From Halovivax cerinus (lineage in GTDB: Archaea; Halobacteriota; Halobacteria; Halobacteriales; Natrialbaceae): a stretch of 64,000 nucleotides of DNA. This document shows, piece after piece, positions 19,082-30,757 of this stretch; positions within the stretch are counted from its first letter, which is position 1, and each line of letters opens with the position of its first letter. The position numbers were made by a program, and so were the translations under genes. Below the pieces are notes generated by a model. That model made no database searches and had not been told where the DNA came from. It saw only the letters and a list, made by a program, of their open reading frames with translations. The DNA lies in the NCBI RefSeq assembly GCF_024498195.1, contig NZ_CP101824.1, forward strand, positions 1-64,000. The letters run 5' to 3'.

Positions 19082-19636
19082 TCAGTCCGCCACTCCCGCC
19101 AGTTCGTAGTAGGAGACGGCGAGAACCGGACGTCCGTCGCGGATCTCGCCGTCGAGGACGGCCCGTTTGAGGGCCTCGTACGGCCGTTCGCGGACACGAA
19201 TCGTCTCGTCACGGTCGAGTCGCTGGTCGCCGGCCGGTCGACACCCGCGCGCGACGAACAGGTGCAGGAGGCTGTCGGCGAGGCCGTTGGCCGGTTCGAC
19301 CGTCCGGAGGTGCTCGACCGTCTCGGCCTCGTAGCCGGTCTCTTCGGCGAGTTCGCGACGAGCGGCCACCGACAGATCGGTGTCGGCCGGTTCGACCCCG
19401 CCGACGGGGATCCCACGGACCCACCGCTCGACGGCCTGGCGCCACTCCTCGGTCGTGACGACGGCGTCGTCCGGTGTGAACGGGAGGACCGCAACGCTCG
19501 GCGGTTCCGAGAGGTAATCGAAGTCGGTTTCGGTGCCGTCCGGCAGACGAACGGACTGCGTAATCACGTCGAAACCCGGACAGGAGTACGCTACCGTCTC
19601 CTCGCGGGTTTCCCACCGACCGGGCGTCTCTGCCAT
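19082..19636 (-). CDS. Nudix hydrolase, ADP-sugar pyrophosphatase-like
   Basis: The Nudix box is complete: [13 protein letters not shown] followed by [11 protein letters not shown], near residues 80-103. The surrounding layout (N-terminal strand [14 protein letters not shown], a proline-rich PPSVAVLPF) resembles ADP-ribose pyrophosphatases. The likely reaction is hydrolysis of a nucleoside diphosphate linked to a sugar or other group; the substrate is not shown by sequence. ATG lies 28 bases after CCCTTTTGTG. Length 184 aa is usual. Confidence 0.85.
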   Translation of the reverse strand: MAETPGRWETREETVAYSCPGFDVITQSVRLPDGTETDFDYLSEPPSVAVLPFTPDDAVVTTEEWRQAVERWVRGIPVGGVEPADTDLSVAARRELAEETGYEAETVEHLRTVEPANGLADSLLHLFVARGCRPAGDQRLDRDETIRVRERPYEALKRAVLDGEIRDGRPVLAVSYYELAGVAD

Positions 19637-19841
19637 GGAATGGGCTACGATAGGGGCTCACAAAAGGGCCCCGTCCTGGAGTGCTCGGGCGGGCGTCGCC
19701 TGCCCACGGAGACGGGCGTCACGAAACCCGACGCGAAATCGGACGAAATCAACGGACTGCGGCGATTTGGAGCCGTTATCGCGGCGTACCAATCACATAA
19801 CAAAGCCACAGATTCCGATACAGTCACTCTCAGAGGGAACC

Positions 19842-20117
19842 ATGGATCAGCTCACCGGCTTCCAGCGAGACCTCCTGTACGTCATTACGGGAATGAACCG
19901 ACCGTCCGGACAGGACATCCTGGACGACATCAACGAGTACGTCGAACAGCCAGTCACTCACGGCCGACTCTACCCGAACCTGGACGCGCTGGTCGAGGAG
20001 GGCCTGGTCGAGAAGGGACAGCTCGACCGGCGGACGAACTACTACGCGTTGACACCGAAGGGAAAACGTGCACTCGAGAATCGACAGGAGTGGGTGGAAC
20101 GATACGTCGAACACTGA
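19842..20117 (+). CDS. PadR family transcriptional regulator
   Basis: A 91 aa winged-helix protein of the compact PadR type: FQRDLLYVITGMNRPSGQDI, then the recognition part VTHGRLYPNLDALVEEGLVEKG and wing RRTNYYALTPKGKRAL. It probably represses genes in response to a small molecule. It is divergent from the Nudix gene, with 205 bases between them. GAGGGA precedes ATG by about 5 bases. The target is unknown; the divergent promoter is the first candidate. Confidence 0.88.
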   Translation: MDQLTGFQRDLLYVITGMNRPSGQDILDDINEYVEQPVTHGRLYPNLDALVEEGLVEKGQLDRRTNYYALTPKGKRALENRQEWVERYVEH

Positions 20118-22132
<2,015 letters not shown>

Positions 22133-22133
<1 letters not shown>

Positions 22134-23050
22134 TGGTGGACGTCGACTCCTTCGTTCCGGAGGCGATCGACGAGATCGAAGACGAGATCGGCGACGCGAA
22201 CGCCGTCATCGCGCTGTCAGGCGGCGTGGACTCCTCGGTCGCCGCCGCGCTCGCCTACGAGGCCGTCGGCGAGCAACTCACGCCCGTCTACGTCGACACC
22301 GGACTGATGCGCAAGGGCGAGACCGACCAGATCCGCGAGACCTTCGACTACATGGAGTCCCTTCGGATCGTCGACGCCAAAGATCGGTTCCTCGACGCGC
22401 TCTCCGGCGTCACCGACCCGGAAGCGAAGCGCCACGTCATCGGCGAGGGGTTCATCCGCGAGTTCGAGCGCGAGGCGAAATCGGCCGACGCGGACTACCT
22501 CGTCCAGGGGACGATCTACCCCGACCGCATCGAGAGCGAGGGCGGGATCAAGTCCCACCACAACGTCGGCGGCCTCCCGGACGTGGTCGACTTCGATGGC
22601 ATCGTCGAACCGGTACGCGACCTCTACAAGGACGAGGTGCGCGAGGTGGCTCGCCACCTCGATCTCGACGAACTCGTCGCCGAGCGGATGCCGTTCCCCG
22701 GGCCCGGACTCGCCGTCCGGGTGATCGGCGAGGTCACCGAGGAGAAACTCGACGTGGCCCGCGAGGCCTGTCACGTCGTCGAGGACGAACTCGAGGAGTA
22801 CGACCCCTGGCAGGCCCTGGCCGCCGTCATCGGCAAGGCAACGGGCGTGAAGGGAGACAACCGCGTCCACGGCTGGGTCGTCTCGGTTCGGTCGGTCGAG
22901 TCTCGCGACGGCATGACCGCCCGCGCTCAGGAGATCGACTGGGAGACCCTCCAGCGCATCCAGTCGCGAATCACCGGCGCGAACGAGAACGTCGCCCGCG
23001 TCGTCTACGACGTCACCCACAAACCGCCGGCGACGATCGAGTACGAATAA
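22133..23050 (+). CDS. guaA: GMP synthase ATP-pyrophosphatase subunit (GuaAb)
   Basis: This is the synthase half of archaeal two-subunit GMP synthase; it adenylates XMP and aminates it with ammonia from a separate glutaminase. The PP-loop SGGVDSS is at about 29-35, and the dimerisation domain ends with [10 protein letters not shown] as in the family. It is 305 aa, without a glutaminase domain. A perfect Shine-Dalgarno GGAGGTGA (22118-22125) lies inside the end of pyrG, and its ATG overlaps the pyrG TGA, so the two are translationally coupled. Confidence 0.96.
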
Positions 23051-23099
23051 CTGCCCGAGCCCGTCGAACCGGACGCCGAATTCTGCTGCGTGGCTGCTC

Positions 23100-23696
23100 C
23101 TAGATCGGTACGAGTTGCCAGAACGAGCACGACAGAACACCCAGTGGGAGTGCCAGAAACACGATCACGACTCGCCAGTCGAAAGTGGTCGCGAGATGTC
23201 GACCCAGTCCACCCGCAGCGATCGCCGTCACGAACGAAGAGAGAGCGGTCGACGACGGGTCCAGCGTCTCACCACCGCCGATGAATATGCCACCCTCTAA
23301 TTCGAGCGTCGCCGCCGCGAGCAGTGCGGTCGCCGAGTATCCGGCCCCGAGCGCGACGGTGGCGAGAACGGGACGGGAGCGACCACCGGGTCCGATCACG
23401 GCGTGGACGGCACCGCCGACGAGACACACGAACGAAACCGCCGAGATCGAAACCAACGCGCGAGGGACGCGAGGCACGCTCGGTCGGGACGCGACCAGGT
23501 GAGCGTCGCCGCCTACCGGCTGGACGAACGGGTGCAGGTAGCCGTAGCCGATCACCGCGTTGGACGCGGGAACCGATGTCCGAGCGAGAGACACCACTGT
23601 GTACGTGAGACCGGCGCCCAGAAAGAAGATGGCCACGCCACAGAGCGCTGCAGTCGCGACGAGCCACCGGTTGGTACCGACTCGCTCAGCGAGCAT
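23100..23696 (-). CDS. Haloarchaeal membrane protein, unknown function
   Basis: I do not recognise this family. It is 198 aa with four or five hydrophobic segments (near residues 12-35, 85-105, 115-135, 155-170 and 178-195). There is a Gly-rich loop (EGGIFIGGGETLDPSS) and a hydrophilic outer loop. The ATG at 23696 is preferred to 23705 because the TATA box GGTATAC (23721-23727) is exactly 27 bases upstream of the former. It converges with guaA. Confidence 0.65.
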   Translation of the reverse strand: MLAERVGTNRWLVATAALCGVAIFFLGAGLTYTVVSLARTSVPASNAVIGYGYLHPFVQPVGGDAHLVASRPSVPRVPRALVSISAVSFVCLVGGAVHAVIGPGGRSRPVLATVALGAGYSATALLAAATLELEGGIFIGGGETLDPSSTALSSFVTAIAAGGLGRHLATTFDWRVVIVFLALPLGVLSCSFWQLVPI

Positions 23697-23812
23697 ACGC
23701 CACATCGTGGTACCGTACTAGTATACCTTCCGACCGCCTCTACCGACGGTCGCTCGATCCAGGACGGGACCGAAACGTAGCGCACAAACCCCCGGGGCGC
23801 ATCGGGGCGGAC

Positions 23813-24142
23813 ATGAACGCAGTCATCGCCGGTCCGGACGAAGACGACCTCGCGGGTGCCCTCGAAACCGAAGGGTTCGACGTGACCCGAATCGACGACG
23901 TTCCGACGCGACCGGCACTCGAGACGGCCGGGATTACGGACGCCGAGCTGTTCGTCCTGACCGACAGCACTCACGCGACTGCAGTCCCGATCGCGCGTGA
24001 CATCGCCGACGACCTCGAGATCGTCTACTACACCACCGACTCACTCCCGGAGTTCGTCAGCGGCCAGCTCGACTTCGCCGTGGATCCGCGGCTCGTGTCG
24101 GCGACCGTCGTCGCAGAGGAACTCGCGAACGGACTCGAGTGA
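23813..24142 (+). CDS. DUF7126-like NAD-fold haloarchaeal protein
   Basis: A 109 aa protein beginning MNAVIAGPDEDDLAGALETE, with the pattern of a small Rossmann-like fold: a strand with GP, then RPALETAGITDAELFVLTD and IVYYTTDSLPEFV. This resembles the haloarchaeal DUF7126 family, a TrkA-N-like half domain. It may bind a nucleotide, but the usual GxGxxG is absent. No operon partner. Confidence 0.7.
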   Translation: MNAVIAGPDEDDLAGALETEGFDVTRIDDVPTRPALETAGITDAELFVLTDSTHATAVPIARDIADDLEIVYYTTDSLPEFVSGQLDFAVDPRLVSATVVAEELANGLE

Positions 24143-24552
24143 GCGGTCGAACCGGTCCCTGTCACCGGCGAAACCGTTTCGTAGAAAGACGACCCTCGGC
24201 CCAGTGAGACGCACGATTTAGCCGAATTAAACGCGGTTCAATCCTGGTTGAGTATCTGGAATCGAGCTGGACGGTCGTCGGGGTTGAAGGACGGTCCTCC
24301 CCTCTAAAGAATCGGAGGCAGCGGGGTACGACACCGACACCACAGAACCGTTCCCGTGGCTTCCAGCATCCACCACCACAGCACCATTCAGCAGTGCCAC
24401 GTTGGCCGAGCCGGGCTAGCACCTCCCGGACTCGTCCGATCTTTATCGCACGATCAGTACGCACACGTCTCTCCATCGACGCAGAGCGCCCCGGTACGGA
24501 TACCGAGATAGCAGACGAACCGTCGCGACCACAGACCGGGCGCCGACATCCC
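24143..24552. other. 410-base region with no recognisable gene
   Basis: No acidic reading frame is seen. AT-rich spots occur at 24216-24231 (ATTTAGCCGAATTAAA) and 24438-24446 (GATCTTTAT), and GC-rich stretches lie between. I looked for RNase P and SRP RNA landmarks on both strands and found none. A structured RNA not known to me is possible. Confidence 0.35.
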
Positions 24553-25296
24553 TTACGATTTTCGACGCGAGAGAACGGGCATCGCCTCGACGCGTTCGTC
24601 GGAGAGTCGTTCCCAGTCGAGCCCGGTCGGGCGCGAGACGGCTGCCGGTCGGACGACACGTTCGGCGGTGACGATCACGGAGAGTCCGACGTCGTGATCG
24701 TCCGACGAAAGCCCGTCGACGACCTGTCGTTCGTGGACCGTGGTCGCGACGGGCGTCGTTTCGTCGACGAGTCCGTCTTCCGCCAGGATCGCGTATTCGA
24801 GGTCGCTGTAACCCGCTCCCTTGCCGGCCCGGTTGCCGGACTCGTCGACGGCGACGCTACCCGAGACGATCAGATCCAGTTCGGGCAGCTCGTCGACCGT
24901 GACCGGAGTGCCGTACTCGGCGATCCCTGAGACGGTCGTCGCGGCGTCGTAATCGTCGATTTCCGTCGGGTCGAGCGCGAGAAACGGTTCGTCCGCCCGG
25001 AGCCGGGGAGCGGCGACGTAGAGGCGTTTTCCGTCACGTAGGGCCCGCCTACGGACCGGTAATTGCGGGGCGTCGGGGTTCGCCTTGACTGTCTCCGCGT
25101 CCTGCCACTCGGGCTGTGTCGCGAGACGCGCCGCCGCGTCCGACGCGCCGGCCACGTTCGGAATCCGTCCGTGGGGTGGAAACGGAAAGCGGGCGACGCC
25201 CGACTCCTCGAGGTCGTCCCAGACGCGTTCCCGGGCGATCTCCTTCGGAAGCGCAACGTCCCCGTCGGCCGCATCGTCGGTCGAGTCGGCTGGCAT
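24553..25296 (-). CDS. 5-formyltetrahydrofolate cyclo-ligase family protein
   Basis: The family converts 5-formyl-THF to methenyl-THF with ATP. Family features are KEIARERVWDDLEESGVARF at the N-terminus and the nucleotide loop SGSVAVDESGNRAGKGAGYSD near residue 160. The haloarchaeal members are more divergent than true MTHFS, so the substrate is uncertain. ATG 25296 gives 247 aa. It follows the MoaB-like gene by 26 bases, suggesting one transcript. Confidence 0.8.
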   Translation of the reverse strand: MPADSTDDAADGDVALPKEIARERVWDDLEESGVARFPFPPHGRIPNVAGASDAAARLATQPEWQDAETVKANPDAPQLPVRRRALRDGKRLYVAAPRLRADEPFLALDPTEIDDYDAATTVSGIAEYGTPVTVDELPELDLIVSGSVAVDESGNRAGKGAGYSDLEYAILAEDGLVDETTPVATTVHERQVVDGLSSDDHDVGLSVIVTAERVVRPAAVSRPTGLDWERLSDERVEAMPVLSRRKS

Positions 25297-25322
25297 CGGC
25301 TCGAATACGCGGCCGGTGACGA

Positions 25323-25946
25323 TTAGGTGTTGGCCTCGGGCTCGGCTTCGGTCGAGTCCGACGGCCGTGCGAGGTCGACGACGCGCGCCAGCTGTGGACA
25401 GATCACGTCCGTCAGTACCAGGTCGACCAGTTCCGCATCGGCGGGCACGCAGAACACCGGTACGCAATCGATGACGCCGGCGAGCGGGCGGATCGTGAGA
25501 ACGGCCTCGCCGATCTCCGCCGCCGCACGGGTGGTAACGAGTGTCTCGAACGCGACCATCTCGGTATCGAGTAGCTGGCGAACCGCGCGGACGGTGGCGT
25601 CGTCGGGACCGATGCCGACGCCGCCGACGGCGAAGACGGCGTCGACGTCGTCGCGATCCGCGAGCCGCGACACCGTGGCCTGGACGGTGTCGAAATCGCC
25701 TGCGATCCGTTCTCTGATGATGATTTCGTTCCCTGTTGCGTTCACGGTCTCGACCAGTGTGGCCTCCGGGGCGTCGGCGTCCGCCGAGTCTCCTTCCACG
25801 ATGGAAACCACCCCGATACCGATCGACCGACCGTCGTCCGCGTGACCCTCCCGCCGATTTACCCCGGATGCGTCCCGCTCGGCGTCGGCGAGTACATCCT
25901 CCGCTTCGGTATCGGCGGCCAGTTCGTCCGTCTCATCTCCGTCCAT
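25323..25946 (-). CDS. moaB: MoaB/MogA-like molybdopterin-binding protein
   Basis: The core (about 40-185) has the MoCF-binding fold, with VGGVGIGPDDATVRAVRQLL in place of the usual GGTG loop and SIGIGVVSIVEGDS at the first strand. In the pathway MoaB/MogA adenylates molybdopterin before molybdate insertion. An acidic N-terminal stretch of 40 residues is extra. The GGVGIG variant departs from the canonical GGTG, so activity is less certain than the fold. It lies ahead of the cyclo-ligase gene. Confidence 0.75.
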   Translation of the reverse strand: MDGDETDELAADTEAEDVLADAERDASGVNRREGHADDGRSIGIGVVSIVEGDSADADAPEATLVETVNATGNEIIIRERIAGDFDTVQATVSRLADRDDVDAVFAVGGVGIGPDDATVRAVRQLLDTEMVAFETLVTTRAAAEIGEAVLTIRPLAGVIDCVPVFCVPADAELVDLVLTDVICPQLARVVDLARPSDSTEAEPEANT

Positions 25947-26090
25947 ACGTTCGATTGGCGACCCGGCGGCTTAGGCAGTGGTGATCGGAACCCGTTGTCT
26001 ACAGGCGGAGCAGGCCGAGTGCCCTGGGGTCGGTCGGAAGATCGAGATCGTCCGTGATCGTCACCGGCGCGTGCCAGCACGTTTGGATCT

Positions 26091-26134
26091 CGCCGAGCTG
26101 CACTCGGCGCAGTGACGAGAGACGAAGTCTCTCG
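26091..26134 (-). terminator. Two adjacent hairpins after the ABC-exporter operon
   Basis: CGCCGAG and CTCGGCG pair around 5 bases (26091-26109), and CGAGAGAC and GTCTCTCG pair around GAA (26116-26134). They follow the last gene of the minus-strand operon by 55 bases. No long T run is seen, so a terminator role is inferred from position. Confidence 0.4.
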
Positions 26135-26178
26135 AACCGCGTGACTCCGAGCGGTTCACAGAACCACACGGCGGACGA

Positions 26179-26208
26179 CCACGGCGTCAGCCGTGGGAGG
26201 AATCCGAC
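26179..26208 (-). mobile_element. Solo IS200/IS605-like end hairpin
   Basis: On the minus strand GGATTCCTCCCACGGCTGA runs into CGCCGTGG, forming CCACGGC/GCCGTGG around a 4-base loop. This is the kind of terminal hairpin found at ends of haloarchaeal IS200/IS605 (IS1341-type) elements. No transposase or TnpB gene is next to it. It overlaps the last codons and stop of the winged-helix gene at 26187. Confidence 0.45.
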
Positions 26209-26516
26209 CCGTCGCCTCGGACCGAATCATCACCGTCGATACTGTCGATCAGCGATTCGAGCGCGGCGACGTGATCTTCGAACAGGCGTTCGCCACGATC
26301 GGTGAGTTCGTAGGTCGTCTGCGGTTTTCGATCGACGAACTGCTTTTCGACCCGCACGCAGTCTGCGTCCTCCATCCGGTCGATGTGACTGGCGAGATTG
26401 CCCTCGGTGAGATCGAGCGCGTCCACGAGGGTCGGAAACGTCGTCTCGCCGTTCGCGTAGAGGTAGGTGAATAGTTGCAGGCGGGTCGGCTGGTGGACGA
26501 GGGTGTCGAGGTCCAT
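26187..26516 (-). CDS. Winged-helix regulator of the ABC exporter operon
   Basis: A 109 aa regulator: HQPTRLQLFTYLYANGETTF, then FPTLVDALDLTEGNLASHID (helix-turn-helix) and the wing KPQTTYELTDRGERLFEDH. This pattern is typical of small archaeal ArsR/HTH_27-like regulators. It is the last gene of a four-gene operon and starts 2 bases after the membrane gene. Its last codons run through the IS605-like hairpin, so the C-terminus may have been altered by an insertion. A palindromic operator lies in front of the operon. Confidence 0.82.
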   Translation of the reverse strand: MDLDTLVHQPTRLQLFTYLYANGETTFPTLVDALDLTEGNLASHIDRMEDADCVRVEKQFVDRKPQTTYELTDRGERLFEDHVAALESLIDSIDGDDSVRGDGSDSSHG

Positions 26517-26518
26517 CG

Positions 26519-27192
26519 TTACCGTCGTGCGAGGGCGATGTACGCGAGGACACAGTACAGGCCGTAGGCGAGGCCGAGCGTGGCGAAGGCCCACTCCTCG
26601 ATGGTCGGAAGCCAGGGCAGGGCCGCGGAGACGGCGAGGAGCCAGACACCACCGACGTAGAACGCGTTTCGATCCGCGCTTCGGATGCCGTACGCGCCGA
26701 GTAACTGGCCCATATAAACGAACGCGACGCCCATGACGATGCCGGCCCCGACCCAGATGAGCGGCGTCGCAGAGAGGCCCGCGACGCTCTCGGAGACGGG
26801 CCAGTAGGCGACGATCCAGGCGCCGAGACCGGCGTAGACGCCGACGTGCCAGGTCCCCCAGTCGGGGACGCCGGTCGCCGGTTCGTCGTAGGCCCGCTGA
26901 ATCCGGTAGAGAACGTACTGATGGCCGCCGAAGACTGCCACCAGCCCGACGAGTATCGGCCAGGAAAAGCCGTACACGAAGCCGACGTTTAACAGCGGGA
27001 AGAGGAGGGCGACGCCGAGGCCCTCGACGAGCCACCAGCGCCACCAGTAGGGGGCGGACTCGTGGAGACCGACGGCCCGCTTGATCTGGCCGAGTTCGGA
27101 ACGCAGGGCTTCGGGGTCGGGGTCGGCTCCCTGCGAAGGCAGCGTCCCGCGGGTCGATTCGTCGGACCGTCCGTCGCCGCGAGTCGCGTCGG

Positions 27193-27196
<4 letters not shown>
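26519..27196 (-). CDS. Six-helix membrane protein of the ABC operon
   Basis: The 225 aa protein has an acidic N-terminus (about 1-45) and six hydrophobic segments, starting with WWLVEGLGVALLFPLLNVGF. The family is not one I can name. GTG start overlaps the ATPase stop (GTGA), so it is coupled to the exporter genes and may be an accessory or immunity-type membrane partner; that role is inference. Confidence 0.75.
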
Positions 27197-28067
<871 letters not shown>

Positions 28068-28071
<4 letters not shown>

Positions 28072-29024
28072 CGCCACACACCCCGGTCGTAGAGGAGGCG
28101 GTTCGTCACGACGGTCCCGACGACGAGCGCGACGACGGCGTACGCGACGAGCAGGACGAGGAATTCCGGGCCAGCAGGCGGCCCCGGCGGGCCGAGTCCG
28201 GCCTCGGCCCAGTCGCTCGTCGGCACGAGGTGATAGATCAGCAGCCGGGTCGAGAGCGTGTTCGGCAGGTAGTTCAGCCACTCGCCCGAGAGTGGTGAGA
28301 GGGCGACGTTCGCGCCGTTGAAGCCGGTGACCATGTAGCCCAGCACGGCGATCATCGGCACGCCGTACTCCGCGAGCCGCTCGTTCGCCGCCGTCGCGAT
28401 GACCGGCAGCGCGACGAGCATCCAGAAGATGCAGGTGACGGCGAACGCGAGGACGACGATCGGGATCGACACGACGCTGCGCAGGGCGAACGACCCGCCG
28501 GTGACGACGCCGGCGACCAGCGTGAGCGAGAAGGCGGCAGTCGCGAGGAGGCCCCCGGCGAGCATCCGCCCGGCCAGATCCGCCGAGGCGGCGATGGGCA
28601 TGGATCGGTAGGCCTCGTACCGACGAGCTTCGAGATCGCCGGCCAACAGGTAGCCGAAGGCGTACAGGCAGACGTAGATCGCCCCGAACGTGGCCGTACC
28701 GATGGCCGCGCTGGCGATCATCGACGCGGCCATCCCCTCCCAGAGGACGCCGAAGAACAGCTGCATCCCGGCGGCGGTGCCGACGAGGCTCGCGAGCATG
28801 ATTCGACTCGTCGTGAGCTCGCGCAGACAGCGTTCGGCGAACGCGCGAGCCTGGTTCGCCCAGACGACGGTTCCGCTGGCCGCCGTCCGACCCGTCATCT
28901 CGGCGCCCGTCTCGGCGGCGCTCACGCCGCCGTCGGTCCTGGCGGACGTCCGGCGAACGCCGTCCTCTCCCGGTGACGACCGGCCCGGATCGGCAGGTCG
29001 GTCGTCGAAATCAGTGCGTTCCAT
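28068..29024 (-). CDS. ABC-2 type permease
   Basis: The membrane subunit for the downstream ATPase, 318 aa. An acidic 55-residue N-terminal tail is followed by six hydrophobic segments and a short motif GDLEARRYEAYRSMPIAA, which resembles the coupling helix of ABC-2 permeases. It is the first gene of the operon. ATG lies about 34 bases after the TATA-like TATTTTG, giving a very short leader. Confidence 0.88.
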
Positions 29025-29050
29025 CGTTCCTACCGAGGGTATCGCCTCGC

Positions 29051-29095
29051 GGTTACAAAATACTTTCCAAAGGATTGTACTTTGTACTCCAAAGT
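29051..29095 (-). promoter_or_regulatory. Promoter and palindromic operator of the ABC operon
   Basis: Just upstream of the minus-strand TATA box (TATTTTGTAACC, 29051-29062) are two symmetric sites. ACTTTG and CAAAGT pair around TACTC (29079-29095, perfect 6-base arms). ACTTTCCAAAGG (29062-29073) is a related shorter palindrome. This is the place for a regulator such as the winged-helix protein encoded at the end of the operon. Confidence 0.6.
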
Positions 29096-29256
29096 TATCA
29101 GTCATATCCTCAACTGGTCTGATCGAGGAGAATCGATGCACAGCGAACGGCGGGTTCGGCCGAACGGACAAACCGCTGCCGGCAATCGTACGGGGCGCAC
29201 CCGTTCCGTCACCGAAAGTGAGAATCGTTATCCCGGTCGTCGCCGACCGGCCACGT

Positions 29257-30297
29257 ATGGACGCAGTCACCTTCACCGGACACGGCGGCCGCGACGTCAT
29301 CGAGTACGGCGAGTACCCGGACCCGACGGTCGGCGACGACGAGGTGCTCGTCGACGTCGAAGCGGGGGCGCTCAACCACCTCGACGTGTGGACCCGCGGC
29401 GGGCTCCCGACGATCGATCTGGAGATGCCCCACGTACCCGGCAGCGACGGGGCAGGCGTCGTCGAGGAAGTCGGCGACGACGTCACACGGTTCGACGTCG
29501 GCGACCGGGTGGCGGTCACGGCGGGCGTCAGTTGCGGCGAGTGCGAGTTCTGTCGCGACGGCGATCCGACGCGCTGTGTCTCCTATCACATCCTCGGCGA
29601 GCACGCCCCCGGCGTCCACGCGGAGAAGGCGGCGGTCCCCGAGGACAACCTGATCCCCGTCCCCGACGGCGTCGACTGGACCGTCGCCGGGTCGACGAGC
29701 CTCGTCTTCCAGACGGCCTGGCGCATGCTCGTCGATCGGGCCGACCTCCGACCCGGCGAATCGATCCTCGTCCTCGGCGCCAGCGGCGGCGTCGGCCACG
29801 CTGCGGTCCAGATCGCCGACTACGTCGGTGCCGAGGTCTACGCCACCGGCTCGACCGAAGCGAAACTCAAGGCCGCCCGGGAGTACGGCGCCGACCACGT
29901 CTGTAACTACGAGGAATCGAACTTCGCCGAGTGGATCCGCGCGGAGACGGGCAAGCGCGGCGTGGACGTCGTCGTCGACCACGTCGGCGCGGCCACGTGG
30001 CGCGACTCGATCAAGAGCCTGGCGAAGGGCGGGCGACTGGTCACCTGCGGCGGAACGACGGGCCCGAACCCCGAGACGGACATCCCGCGGATCTTCTGGA
30101 ACCAGCTCCAGATAATCGGTTCGACCATGGCTACGCCGGGGCAGGTCGACGACGTCATGGAACTCGTCTGGGACGGGACGTTCGAACCCGCGATCCGCGA
30201 GGTGCTCCCGATGAGCGAGACCGCCCGCGCGCACGAGCTCCTGGAAGAGCGCGAAGGCTTCGGGAAAGTCGTCGTCGTACCGGACAGCGAGTACTGA
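29257..30297 (+). CDS. Medium-chain dehydrogenase/reductase, no catalytic zinc
   Basis: A 346 aa MDR-family oxidoreductase with the NAD(P)-binding loop GASGGVGHAAVQIA (about 170-183) and the structural zinc loop CGECEFCRDGDPTRC. The catalytic zinc ligands are missing: Asn replaces the first Cys (GALNHLDVW), and GSDGAG replaces GHEGAG. It should therefore act like a quinone- or enoyl-reductase, not a classical alcohol dehydrogenase. The ATG is preceded by CGTTATCC. Substrate unknown. Confidence 0.9.
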   Translation: MDAVTFTGHGGRDVIEYGEYPDPTVGDDEVLVDVEAGALNHLDVWTRGGLPTIDLEMPHVPGSDGAGVVEEVGDDVTRFDVGDRVAVTAGVSCGECEFCRDGDPTRCVSYHILGEHAPGVHAEKAAVPEDNLIPVPDGVDWTVAGSTSLVFQTAWRMLVDRADLRPGESILVLGASGGVGHAAVQIADYVGAEVYATGSTEAKLKAAREYGADHVCNYEESNFAEWIRAETGKRGVDVVVDHVGAATWRDSIKSLAKGGRLVTCGGTTGPNPETDIPRIFWNQLQIIGSTMATPGQVDDVMELVWDGTFEPAIREVLPMSETARAHELLEEREGFGKVVVVPDSEY

Positions 30298-30369
30298 CCG
30301 GATCGGCGAGTACCCCTCGACCAGGGCGAAAACGGAGTGCACTTATCAGACGGGCGAAAACGACGGACC

Positions 30370-30708
30370 GTGAGCGAGGATCAGGGATACGTCCACGACC
30401 CGGCCGCGTTCGACGAGGACGGCGAGCGACGCGAGTCTCACTCGAACGACGAACCCGGTCCGAATGGCGACGGCACCGGGACAGACGGCTCGCTGACCGG
30501 CGTTCACCCGACCGCGACCGACCGAACCTTCGGCTGGCGCGGCTGGGCGCTCGTCGGGATCATCGTCCTCGCCTTTATCGTCGCCCCGGCGGCCATCTAC
30601 CTGCTCCCGCCCGGCGCGGAGGGATACCGGTTCGCCCTCATCCTCCTGCCGCTCTTCCCGGCGCTGGTGCTGGCAGTCGGTGCCGTCTGGGCGACGACGC
30701 GGCCGTAG
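30370..30708 (+). CDS. Small haloarchaeal two-helix membrane protein
   Basis: A 112 aa protein with a disordered, acidic N-terminal half (about 1-58) and two membrane helices (about 60-80 and 90-108) connected by YLLPPGAEGYR. The start is GTG at 30370, 27 bases after CTTATCA, consistent with a leaderless transcript. I do not recognise the family. It follows the MDR gene by 72 bases with its own promoter. Confidence 0.7.
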   Translation: MSEDQGYVHDPAAFDEDGERRESHSNDEPGPNGDGTGTDGSLTGVHPTATDRTFGWRGWALVGIIVLAFIVAPAAIYLLPPGAEGYRFALILLPLFPALVLAVGAVWATTRP

Positions 30709-30757
30709 CTGATTTCGAAATCCGGCGGTGCGAACGCGCGAAACGAGTTCGCTCCGA

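Noticed and set aside
24230-24250. tRNA-like GGTTCAATCC in the gene-free region
   Set aside because: No stem flanks the loop, and no cloverleaf can be drawn.
24143-24552. SRP RNA or RNase P RNA
   Set aside because: Neither the SRP helix-8 motif (GGAAGGGAGCA type) nor the RNase P GAGGAAAGTC core occurs on either strand.
26000-26170. Minus-strand frame after the winged-helix gene (ends TDDLDLPTDPRALGLLRL)
   Set aside because: It looks acidic at its end but has no clear start and spans two hairpins; probably chance.
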